A DNA stretch of 35,161 nt from contig LAQA01000056.1 in assembly GCA_000981625.1 (NCBI GenBank), forward strand, positions 462-35,622. Reading direction: 5' to 3'. Position numbers and translations under genes: made by a program. Origin of the DNA: Flavobacteriaceae bacterium ASP10-09a (GTDB lineage: Bacteria; Bacteroidota; Bacteroidia; Flavobacteriales; Flavobacteriaceae). Positions 7,376-15,288 of the stretch are shown piece by piece (the first letter of the stretch is position 1; every line of letters begins with the position of its first letter). Below the pieces are notes generated by a model. That model had not been told where the DNA came from, searched no databases, and saw only the letters and a list, made by a program, of their open reading frames with translations.

Positions 7376-9624
7376 AAAATATAGACAGTTATACACATTT
7401 GCGTGGAGAATCTATTTTTGTAGATGATTTAATGATACGACAAGATGCACTTATTGGTTTGTGTTTCGATGCACCAAAAGCGAATGGAAGAATAGTACAA
7501 GTAGATTATAGCAAAGCTGAAGCTATAGAAGGCGTTGTGAGAATATTTACCTACAAAGATGTGTTAGGTGAAAATCAAATTGGAGGTATTATTCCAGATG
7601 AGCCACTTTGGGCAGAAGATGAAGTTCATTTTTGGGGACAACCCATCGCATTTATTGTAGCAACCTCAGAAGCTATCGCAAAAAAAGCACGTGTTTTAAT
7701 TGAGATAGAAATAGAAGAATTTCCTGTAATTACAACTGCTAAAGAAGCCAAAGAAAAAGGAAGTTTTATTAATGCTCCGAGATCTTTTAACCTAGGAGAC
7801 ACTAAAAGTTCTTTTAAAGATTGTGACTATGTTTTTGAAGGTGAAACTTTTTCTAACGGACAAGAACACTTGTATTTAGAAACACAAGGATGTTATGTAG
7901 AACCGAAAGAAAATGGAGATATAAAAATAACTTCGTCTACACAAGGACCAACGCAAGTTCAAAAGACTGCTGCCAAAGTTTTGGGAATCCCAATGCATAA
8001 AATTGAAGTGGATGTGACGCGTTTGGGCGGTGGATTTGGAGGAAAGGAAGATCAAGCAACACCATGGGCCGTTATGGCAGCAGTGGCAGTTCAATATTTA
8101 AACAGGCCAGTAAAGTACATTTTAAATAGACATGATGATTTAAGAATGACAGGAAAACGTCATCCATACACTTCATTCTTTAAAATTGGATTGACGAAAG
8201 ACTTAAAAATTCATGCATTTGAAGTGGAGTTTTTACAAAATTCTGGTGCTGCTGCAGATTTATCTCCTGCCATTGCAGAACGTACGTTATTCCATGCAAC
8301 CAATAGTTATTTCATTCCGAATGTTCAAACAACCGTTTATAGTTGTAAAACAAACTTACCACCGAACACCGCCTTTAGAGGTTTTGGTGGACCACAAGGT
8401 ATGTTTGTTATAGAAAGTGCTATTGCCGCTGCCGCAGACAACATGGGAATCGATAAAAGTAATATTCAGGAATGCAATTTATTAGTAGAAAATAATGAGT
8501 TTTCGTACGGTCAAATTGCGACTGAAGTTCAAGCGGTAAAAGCGTGGCAAACAGCAAAAGAAAAATTCAATTTAGAAGCGCTTCAAAAAGAAACAAACAA
8601 CTTTAATACTGTAAATTTTCAAACTAAAAAAGGAATTTCTGTGATGCCTATTGCCTTTGGAATTTCTTTTACCAATACGCCAATGAACCATGCAAGAGCC
8701 TTGATTCATATTTACCAAGATGGAAGTGTAGGTGTGAGTACTGGAGCAGTAGAAATGGGACAAAGTGTGAATACCAAAATGCTACAAGTAGCCCAAGATA
8801 TTTTGGGAATCTCTGCCGATAAATTAAAACTAGAAACAACCAATACAACTAGAGTTGCAAATACTTCTCCAACAGCCGCAAGTTCGACTGCAGACCTCAA
8901 TGGAAAAGCAGTAGAAATGGCATGTACAAATCTGATTAAAAGGTTGCAGAAGATTGCTAGCAACTTACTTTCTAAAGAACCAGAAAACATCTCTTTTAGT
9001 GAGAATTTTGTTTGGATTGATGCTAAAAAAACGACACTTACTTGGGGAGAGGTGATTGCACAAGCTATGCTAGAAAGGGTTTCTTTAAGCGAAAATGCAC
9101 ATTATGCAACTCCAATAATTAACTTTGATAAAACAAAAGAAAAAGGACATCCATTTGCGTATCACGTATACGGAACTGCAATTACATCAGTTACATTAGA
9201 TTGTTTGCATGGCACCTATGAAATTGATGCAGTACATATTATACACGATTTTGGAAAAAGCATGAATCTTGGAATTGACATTGGTCAAGTTGAAGGCGCA
9301 TTGGCACAAGGAATCGGTTGGATGACAATGGAAGAAATTGCCTACAGTTCAGATGGAAAACTGCTCTCAAATGCTTTGTCTACATATAAAGTGCCAGATA
9401 TTTTTTCTGCAGCCAAAAAAGTAACTGTATTACCATTAGAAACTGAAGGAAACTCGATGGCAATCAAAAAATCAAAAGCAGTTGGAGAACCACCTTTAAT
9501 GTATGGAATTGGAACCTATTTTGCAATTCAACATGCTGTAAAATCATTTAATAAAAATCATAAGCTACAGTTTAACGCACCTTTTACTCCTGAAAAAGTA
9601 TTAATGAGTTTATATGAAAAGTAA
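7372..9624 (+). CDS. xdhB: Xanthine dehydrogenase large, molybdopterin-binding subunit
   Basis: This is the catalytic subunit hydroxylating hypoxanthine and xanthine, 750 residues, with an aldehyde-oxidase a/b hammerhead followed by the Mo-binding domain. The residues that define purine specificity in bovine xanthine oxidase can be placed. Gln191 corresponds to Q767 (STQG), Glu226 to E802 (GGGFGGKE), Arg304 to R880 (AERTLFH), Arg336 and Phe338 to R912/F914 (FRGFGGPQG), and catalytic Glu706 to E1261 (VGEPPL). The E226-R304 spacing of 78 and E226-R336 spacing of 110 equal those of the bovine enzyme, which supports a purine hydroxylase rather than an aldehyde oxidase. It is cytosolic and needs Mo cofactor matured by XdhC. 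Confidence 0.95.
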   Translation: MKNIDSYTHLRGESIFVDDLMIRQDALIGLCFDAPKANGRIVQVDYSKAEAIEGVVRIFTYKDVLGENQIGGIIPDEPLWAEDEVHFWGQPIAFIVATSEAIAKKARVLIEIEIEEFPVITTAKEAKEKGSFINAPRSFNLGDTKSSFKDCDYVFEGETFSNGQEHLYLETQGCYVEPKENGDIKITSSTQGPTQVQKTAAKVLGIPMHKIEVDVTRLGGGFGGKEDQATPWAVMAAVAVQYLNRPVKYILNRHDDLRMTGKRHPYTSFFKIGLTKDLKIHAFEVEFLQNSGAAADLSPAIAERTLFHATNSYFIPNVQTTVYSCKTNLPPNTAFRGFGGPQGMFVIESAIAAAADNMGIDKSNIQECNLLVENNEFSYGQIATEVQAVKAWQTAKEKFNLEALQKETNNFNTVNFQTKKGISVMPIAFGISFTNTPMNHARALIHIYQDGSVGVSTGAVEMGQSVNTKMLQVAQDILGISADKLKLETTNTTRVANTSPTAASSTADLNGKAVEMACTNLIKRLQKIASNLLSKEPENISFSENFVWIDAKKTTLTWGEVIAQAMLERVSLSENAHYATPIINFDKTKEKGHPFAYHVYGTAITSVTLDCLHGTYEIDAVHIIHDFGKSMNLGIDIGQVEGALAQGIGWMTMEEIAYSSDGKLLSNALSTYKVPDIFSAAKKVTVLPLETEGNSMAIKKSKAVGEPPLMYGIGTYFAIQHAVKSFNKNHKLQFNAPFTPEKVLMSLYEK

Positions 9625-10123
9625 TTTCCGATTGAAAAACCTAAAATACACAAAATCAAACATACTAAAAGGAGCACTAATTTATAGTGTTGGTGATGCT
9701 ATTGCTGCTCTTTTATTAAACGAATTTTCTATTTACAGAACGCTCGGAATGATCCTTGTTGGCGCTACCATTTATGCGTTTGAAATTCCAAACTATTTTA
9801 CATGGATTGATAGGAAAACAGTGTCCTATCTCGGAATAAAAAAAACACTCGCTAAAACAGGTTTGGCGATTGTGTATTTTAACCCTATTTGGATTTGGAG
9901 ACATTTACTATTTATAAAAATATTTTCTGGAAATCTAGCGCAAATAAACATGAATTTATTTTTTATTGCATGTCTTTCTTTTTTAGTAAATATTCCTATT
10001 TCACTCATTGCAAATTATACTATACAAAATAAGATTAAATTAGGTTGGCGGTTTTTAGCTAGCGCAATTTTCTCAGCATTAATGGCAATATATTATGCCC
10101 TTAGTGAAACAATTTTTAATTAA
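9614..10123 (+). CDS. Small membrane protein embedded in the xdh operon
   Basis: It encodes 169 residues with four or five predicted membrane helices. The start lies 11 bp inside the end of xdhB, and the stop is 9 bp before xdhC, so it is an integral part of the operon. I cannot assign a family firmly. The sequence SVGDAIAALL...IYRTLGMILVGATIYAFEIPNYFTWID recalls the GD and RT...G...Y...D pattern of the Mpv17/PMP22 family. The size and several helices would also suit AlaE-type small exporters. A role in uptake or efflux of purines or urate, or in anchoring the enzyme, is inference from context only. Confidence 0.6.
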   Translation: MKSNFRLKNLKYTKSNILKGALIYSVGDAIAALLLNEFSIYRTLGMILVGATIYAFEIPNYFTWIDRKTVSYLGIKKTLAKTGLAIVYFNPIWIWRHLLFIKIFSGNLAQINMNLFFIACLSFLVNIPISLIANYTIQNKIKLGWRFLASAIFSALMAIYYALSETIFN

Positions 10124-10132
10124 CGTTACGCT

Positions 10133-11083
10133 ATGGAATTCTGGCAGCAACTTTTACAAAAACTACGCGCAAAACAGCACGTTTACCTCTTAACCGTTAT
10201 TCAAAATTTAGGGAGTTCTCCTGGTAGGAAAGGCTTTAAAATGTTGGTAGCCCAAGATGGATTTATTTTTGGATCTGTTGGCGGTGGTATCATGGAATTT
10301 TCGTTAGTAGAAGAAATAAAAAAACTATTGCAACAAGAAGAACAACCCATCTTTTTCAGAAAACAGCTTCACCAAGGAAACGGAAAAGATAAATCGGGTA
10401 TGATTTGCTCTGGAGAACAAACGGTGGTTTTTCATCCGTTGGATAGCACTCACATTTCATTAATAGAAGCTATTATAATCAACTTAAAAAGCAATCAACT
10501 AAAAACACTGTCCTTCTCTCCTACCAAAATTGAATTGATTGAAAAGGGGATTTCAGAGAAATATCAAGCTGTAATTACCTCAGCTCTAGATTGGAGTTTT
10601 AAAGAACTTATTGGCTTTAAAGAAACCCTATATATTATTGGAGGCGGTCATGTTGGCTTAGCGATTTCTAAATTATTTAGACAACTAAATTTTCATGTAG
10701 TTGTTTTAGATAATAGAGATCATTTAAATACACTAGAAGCAAATGATTTTGCACATAAAAAACAGGTAATTGATTATGAAGATGCTGAAAAATACATCAA
10801 ACAAGGCAATGATAGTTATGTGGCTATTATGACCAATAAATATACGGATGACAAATTAGTATTGAGTAAAATTATTAGAAATCAACACAAATTTATTGGA
10901 GTTTTAGGAAGCAAGGCTAAACTAAAAACCATGTGGGAAGTATTGCAAAAAGAGGGTTTTTCTTTAGAAGAGTTGAACCAAATACATGCACCTATTGGAT
11001 TGTCTATTAAAAGTCAGACTCCCGAAGAAATTGCAGTGAGTGTAGCTGCAGAAATTATTAGGGTTAAGAATGAACTGTTATAA
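10133..11083 (+). CDS. xdhC: Xanthine dehydrogenase maturation factor XdhC (XdhC/CoxI family)
   Basis: It binds molybdenum cofactor, promotes its sulfuration and inserts it into XdhB. The protein has 316 residues in two parts. The N-terminal XdhC/CoxI domain has VIQNLGSSPGRKGFKMLV and GSVGGGIME. The C-terminal Rossmann-like domain starts with YIIGGGHVGLAISKLF and continues with VVLDNRD and GVLGSKAK, ending with the usual PIGLSI...PEEIAVSVAAEI. This organisation matches the family throughout. It lies directly after the small membrane protein and closes the xdh operon. No separate MocA-type cytidylyltransferase is present in the window. Confidence 0.92.
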   Translation: MEFWQQLLQKLRAKQHVYLLTVIQNLGSSPGRKGFKMLVAQDGFIFGSVGGGIMEFSLVEEIKKLLQQEEQPIFFRKQLHQGNGKDKSGMICSGEQTVVFHPLDSTHISLIEAIIINLKSNQLKTLSFSPTKIELIEKGISEKYQAVITSALDWSFKELIGFKETLYIIGGGHVGLAISKLFRQLNFHVVVLDNRDHLNTLEANDFAHKKQVIDYEDAEKYIKQGNDSYVAIMTNKYTDDKLVLSKIIRNQHKFIGVLGSKAKLKTMWEVLQKEGFSLEELNQIHAPIGLSIKSQTPEEIAVSVAAEIIRVKNELL

Positions 11084-11114
11084 TTAATACTATGCTAAAA
11101 CCAAACACCAATAA

Positions 11115-11573
11115 ATGATTAAACGGCTACAGAATAATGACATAGAAATATCTAATAAAATACGTGCAGTTTTTCAAGTATCGTATAAAGTAGAAGCAAA
11201 ATTATTGAAGGCCACTGATTTCCCCCCATTAAAAAGACCTCTCGAAGATTATGTGATTAGTAAAAACACCTTCTTCGGATACTTAAAAGATAAAGAACTC
11301 GTTGGAGTAATTGAAATTAATCGGAACAATAGCTATACACTTATTAGAAGTTTAGTGGTAGACCCACTTTTTTTTAGACAAGGAATCGCAAGAAAATTAA
11401 TGGAATTTACTCTTAAAACATTTGATTCAAATTTGTTTGTTGTTGAAACGGGATTAGAAAATGAACCAGCTTCAAAGTTATACAAGAAATTTGGTTTTAT
11501 AGAAGTTAAACAATGGAATACTGACCACGGAATTAGAAAAATAAAATTTGAGAAGAAAATAATTAACTCATAA
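11115..11573 (+). CDS. GNAT-family N-acetyltransferase
   Basis: It encodes 152 residues with the GNAT fold. The acetyl-CoA-binding motif A is VVDPLFFRQGIARKLM (Q-x-x-G-I-A), preceded by strand YTLIRSL. Motif B follows near NEPASKLYKKFGFIEV, the usual ending in which the Tyr acts as general acid. The acceptor substrate cannot be deduced. It begins 31 bp after xdhC and could be a read-through member of that operon, but nothing links it to purines. Its stop codon overlaps the start of a decayed gene. Confidence 0.8.
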   Translation: MIKRLQNNDIEISNKIRAVFQVSYKVEAKLLKATDFPPLKRPLEDYVISKNTFFGYLKDKELVGVIEINRNNSYTLIRSLVVDPLFFRQGIARKLMEFTLKTFDSNLFVVETGLENEPASKLYKKFGFIEVKQWNTDHGIRKIKFEKKIINS

Positions 11574-11972
11574 AAAAGAATAGACTAATTTCATTTATAT
11601 CTATTTTAATATTAGGAATGAGTTCAATAATTATACCGGTCTTTTTCATCGATGATTTAAAACATTATGACTCTCCTTTATTTCCTTTAACTAGAACTGG
11701 AATCGAAGAAGTATCTAGACATAGCATACCTTTTCTGTTTTTTCAGGTCTTATAGTTAAATTATTTAATAATGTGTCCTCCTGGAAAATTGTATTAATGA
11801 GCATGTTACTATTTCCTTTAGCTACTATCGTAAAATAATAGTCGATTCTTCTTCATACAATATGTTCTTATAGAATTTTCATTTTATGGGTTTTTATACA
11901 ATTCCAGTAATAATTAGAACATATCTATCTCAACTTTCCAAAAAATTTATTCTTAAAAGAAAAACACTTTAA
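11570..11972 (+). pseudogene. Decayed small membrane-protein gene
   Basis: Three successive frames read as one hydrophobic protein of about 134 residues. Frame one (from 11573) gives KNRLISFISILILGMSS and on to HSIPFLFFQ, then a stop at 11753. Frame two (from 11746) gives GLIVKLFNNVSSWKIVLMSM and LLFPLATIVK, then TAA at 11836. Frame three (from 11838) gives IVDSSSYNMFL, a TAG at 11871, then FMGFYTIPVII...SQLSKKFILKRKTL and a TAA at 11970-11972. The first shift lies by a run of six T. The expected ATG reads ATA, overlapping the stop of the acetyltransferase gene. Two shifts, one nonsense codon and a lost start together argue for true decay rather than one sequencing error. The family is unknown. 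Confidence 0.65.
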
Positions 11973-12372
11973 CAGAAGGTGATAATTAAATAAAGTAATT
12001 CTTAGAGAGGGCATTTTTGAGTTAAAGAAAAGATATTGTTATATGGAAAATAATTGATGAAAGATATAATTATTTAAAGATATTTACTGTCTAAATTTAT
12101 TAGACTTATAGTTTAATTAATGAAAATATAAGCACAAATAATCTACTCCCTTTCATTTACCAACACGTTATCTTTAGATAGAAAAAGGAAGCTCCCTTCA
12201 ATAACTTAATTCTAAAACTCTTATTCCAATCATAATTTTACACCCTAGCCTAATTAATATTAATTTCTTATATTTGGATAGGGTATTTTTAGAATTTATC
12301 AAAAAATTGATTAAAATTTAACGATATTCTTATTTTTTTTAGAAATTTTTAACAATTTAAACAATCAACTTG
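11973..12372 (+). other. AT-rich intergenic region upstream of the pyrimidine cluster
   Basis: About 400 bp with no supportable gene. TATATTTG at 12269-12276 is an exact -7 box, but no convincing TTG lies at the right distance. It would give a leader of roughly 90 bases for the dehydrogenase gene. The box is flanked by ACCCTA (12242-12247) and TAGGGT (12279-12284), a short inverted repeat that could be an operator or chance. Confidence 0.35.
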
Positions 12373-13842
12373 ATGATGCCTGTACGTAAAAATATTTCTG
12401 AGGTAAAGAATTATATAAATGGTAGATTCGAAAGAAAGAACCAAAATTCTATGGATGTTTTTAGTCCTATTGATGGTTTTAAAATTTCAACAATTCCTTT
12501 GTCAACAAGAGAAGATTTAGATGCTGCTGTTTTGGCAGCTAAAAATGCTTTTCCTTCTTGGTCTCGAATGACCTTTAAAGAACGTGTTCAAATATTTTTC
12601 AGGTATAGAAATTTATTAGAACAACATATGGACGAGTTAACAAAGTTAGTTCAACTTGAAAATGGAAAACTTTATGGTGAAGCGAAAGCTGAGGTTGAAA
12701 AGAGTATGGAACTGTGTGAATTTGCAGTTTCTATGCCACAAATTGTTGTGAATGAAATTCAAGAAGTAAGTAAAGGGGTGGAATGTAGAACTGAAAGAAA
12801 ACCACTTGGAGTAGTTGCTTCTATTACACCTTTTAATTTTCCTAATATGGTTCCTCATTGGACACTTCCAAATGCTTTAGTGCTAGGGAACACAATGGTA
12901 ATGAAACCATCAGAACTTGTACCATTGAGTACTGTTCGTATGGCTGAACTACTTAAGGAAGCTGGCCTCCCAGACGGAGTTTTTAATATTGTAAATGGAG
13001 GAAAAGATGTTGTTGAGGCGATATGCGACCATCCTGACATTAAAGCAGTTTCTTTTGTTGGATCAACTAAAGTTGCGAAAATTGTTTATAAGAGGGCAAC
13101 TTCTACTTTAAAACGTTGTGTTGCTTTAGGAGGAGCAAAAAATCATTTACTAGTCTTGCCAGATGCAAACCCTAAAATGACGGCTTCAAATGTTGTTGCT
13201 TCAATGTCAGGTTGTGCAGGACAGAGATGTATGGCAGCTTCAGTAATGGTTGGAATTGATAAGGTCCAACATATTATTGACCTTATGGTTGAAGCTGCAA
13301 AAGAAATTGTTCCAGGTGATAATTTAGGATCTGTTATAACTGCTGAATCCAAAGAAAGGATCGAAAGTTATATTACTGAAGCTGAAAATGATGGAGCGAT
13401 AATTTTATTGGATGGTAGAAATACTTCAGTAAATGGAAAAGAAGGAGGTTATTATGTTGGACCAACTATTATAGATTATGTAACTATAGATATGTCTGTA
13501 GCAAGAGAAGAAATATTTGGGCCTGTAATTTCAATTATTCGCGCTAAAGATTTAGATGAAGCAATTGAAATTGAGAATGGATCTAATTATGGAAATGCAG
13601 CTGCTGTATTTACACAAAGTGGTGGACTAGCCAAACAAGTCATGGAACGTGCAAGTGCAGGAATGATTGGAGTAAATATTGGTGTTCCCGTTCCTAGAGA
13701 ACCTTTTTCTTTTGGAGGATGGAATGAATCTAAATTTGGGGTTGGAGACATAACTGGAAGAAGTTCTATTGAATTTTGGACTCAAAATAAGAAGACGACT
13801 ACCAAATGGAATCCAGAAGCACAAACGAATTGGATGAGTTAA
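12373..13842 (+). CDS. mmsA: CoA-acylating (methyl)malonate-semialdehyde dehydrogenase
   Basis: It oxidises malonate semialdehyde to acetyl-CoA (and methylmalonate semialdehyde to propionyl-CoA) with NAD and CoA, the last step of uracil and thymine breakdown. It spans about 490 residues of the aldehyde dehydrogenase fold. Signature elements are TPFNFP (oxyanion Asn), the MMSDH-typical LGGAKNHL in place of the ELGGK-type glutamate motif, and catalytic Cys in SGCAGQRCMA, near residue 287. Two adjacent ATGs (12373 and 12376) are possible starts, and a TTG before them is less likely. Standing first in a co-directional set with an aminotransferase and the pyrimidine genes, its probable task is handling beta-alanine-derived malonate semialdehyde. 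The gene symbol follows family use. Confidence 0.9.
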   Translation: MMPVRKNISEVKNYINGRFERKNQNSMDVFSPIDGFKISTIPLSTREDLDAAVLAAKNAFPSWSRMTFKERVQIFFRYRNLLEQHMDELTKLVQLENGKLYGEAKAEVEKSMELCEFAVSMPQIVVNEIQEVSKGVECRTERKPLGVVASITPFNFPNMVPHWTLPNALVLGNTMVMKPSELVPLSTVRMAELLKEAGLPDGVFNIVNGGKDVVEAICDHPDIKAVSFVGSTKVAKIVYKRATSTLKRCVALGGAKNHLLVLPDANPKMTASNVVASMSGCAGQRCMAASVMVGIDKVQHIIDLMVEAAKEIVPGDNLGSVITAESKERIESYITEAENDGAIILLDGRNTSVNGKEGGYYVGPTIIDYVTIDMSVAREEIFGPVISIIRAKDLDEAIEIENGSNYGNAAAVFTQSGGLAKQVMERASAGMIGVNIGVPVPREPFSFGGWNESKFGVGDITGRSSIEFWTQNKKTTTKWNPEAQTNWMS

Positions 13843-13940
13843 GTATACACAAAATTTTAATAATTAATTATTCCAAAATTAATGATTTGATTATCAATAA
13901 ATTGAGCTCATTTTTTTTTAATTACAATTATTTCAGATGA

Positions 13941-15275
13941 ATGAACAAACAACAAATAATAAAAGATAACCTCGACTACACACTTTTTTCGTGGGGAAAA
14001 CAAGGAGGATTAAATCCCATAAATGTTTCTCACGCTAAAGGATCTTATTTTTATGATAGAGATGGTAAAAAGTACTTAGATTTCTCGTCTCAGTTAATGA
14101 ACGTCAATATTGGTCATGGAAATCAACGTATTACTGAGGCTGTTACAAAGCAGATGAAAGAAATGAGTTATGCATATCCTGGAATGGCAACTGATATTCG
14201 TGGAAAATTAGGAAAAAAAATTTCAGAAATTACTCCTGGAAATTTAACTAAAAGTTTTTTTACACTTGGGGGTGCTGAAGCGATAGAAAATGCTATTAAA
14301 TTAGCTAGAATATATACAGGGCGACATAAAGTTATAGCACAGTATAGAGCCTATCATGGTGCTACAAATGGGGCAATCTCAGTTGGAGGGGACCCCAGAA
14401 AGTTTGCTGTAGATAGTAATGCGATGCCTAATATAGTGCATGTTGAAAACCCTTATGCGTATCGTTGTCCTTGGAGTTCTTCATCCATAGAAGAATGTGG
14501 TGAACGTGCTTTTGCAAATTTAGAACGCATTGTAAAATTAGAGAATCCAGAGAGTGTTGCGGCTATATTACTTGAGGGAGAATCAGGATCTTCAGGATGT
14601 ATTAAATATCCACCGATGTATTTAAAGAAAGTACGAAAACTATGTGACAGGTATGGAATTTTATTTATAGATGATGAAACGATGAGTGGTTTTGGTCGCA
14701 CAGGAAAGATGTTTGGTATAAACCATCATGGGGTAGCGCCAGATATTATGGTTATGGCAAAAGGATTAACCTCTGGCTATTTACCACTAGGTGCAGCTGT
14801 GGTTACTGATAAAATTGCAGAATATTTTAACGAGAATCCTATGGTTATTGGCTTGACTTATTCTGCGCATCCAACGCTATGTGCTGCCGCATTAGAAAAT
14901 ATAAAAATTATTGAAGAGGATAATTTAGTCAAACGAGCGTCAGAAATGGGTATATATATTGAATCAGAAGTAGAAAAATTAAAAGTAAAACATCCATCAA
15001 TTGGTGATTTTAGAAATACCGGTTTATTAGGTTGTATCGAGTTGGTGAAAAATAGAAAAACAAAAGAGCCAACAACACCTTGGAATGCGAAGCAACATGA
15101 AATGGAAGCAACATTAAGAATGGCTGCAAAAGTAAGAGAATTAGGAATGTTCACATTTGTAAGATGGAACTGGATCTTTATTGCACCACCACTAAACGTA
15201 AGCAAAGAAGAGGTAGATGAAGGGCTGAAAATTATTTCCAAAGTAATTGCTATTGCTGATGAGTATTGTTATTAA
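13941..15275 (+). CDS. Class III PLP aminotransferase, probably beta-alanine transaminase
   Basis: It encodes 444 residues of the omega-aminotransferase family. PLP-site features are GGAEAIENAIKLAR (phosphate binding), the AYHG turn at about 137-140, Asp245 in IDDETMSGFGRTG (pyridine nitrogen) and Lys274 in VMAKGLTSGYLPLGA (Schiff base). Overall it resembles taurine/beta-alanine:pyruvate transaminases. Placed between the semialdehyde dehydrogenase and the pyrimidine enzymes, it most likely converts beta-alanine to malonate semialdehyde. It could also accept 3-aminoisobutyrate from thymine. Taurine is a possible alternative substrate and cannot be excluded from sequence. The transporter gene follows after 13 bp. 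Confidence 0.88.
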   Translation: MNKQQIIKDNLDYTLFSWGKQGGLNPINVSHAKGSYFYDRDGKKYLDFSSQLMNVNIGHGNQRITEAVTKQMKEMSYAYPGMATDIRGKLGKKISEITPGNLTKSFFTLGGAEAIENAIKLARIYTGRHKVIAQYRAYHGATNGAISVGGDPRKFAVDSNAMPNIVHVENPYAYRCPWSSSSIEECGERAFANLERIVKLENPESVAAILLEGESGSSGCIKYPPMYLKKVRKLCDRYGILFIDDETMSGFGRTGKMFGINHHGVAPDIMVMAKGLTSGYLPLGAAVVTDKIAEYFNENPMVIGLTYSAHPTLCAAALENIKIIEEDNLVKRASEMGIYIESEVEKLKVKHPSIGDFRNTGLLGCIELVKNRKTKEPTTPWNAKQHEMEATLRMAAKVRELGMFTFVRWNWIFIAPPLNVSKEEVDEGLKIISKVIAIADEYCY

Positions 15276-15288
15276 AGAATAAAACGCT

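Noticed and set aside
11573-11972. Programmed frameshift instead of a pseudogene
   Set aside because: Two shifts, an extra in-frame stop and a lost start codon are too many for recoding.
14858-15241. Minus-strand open frame of 127 codons within the aminotransferase gene
   Set aside because: It is antisense shadow and resembles no family.
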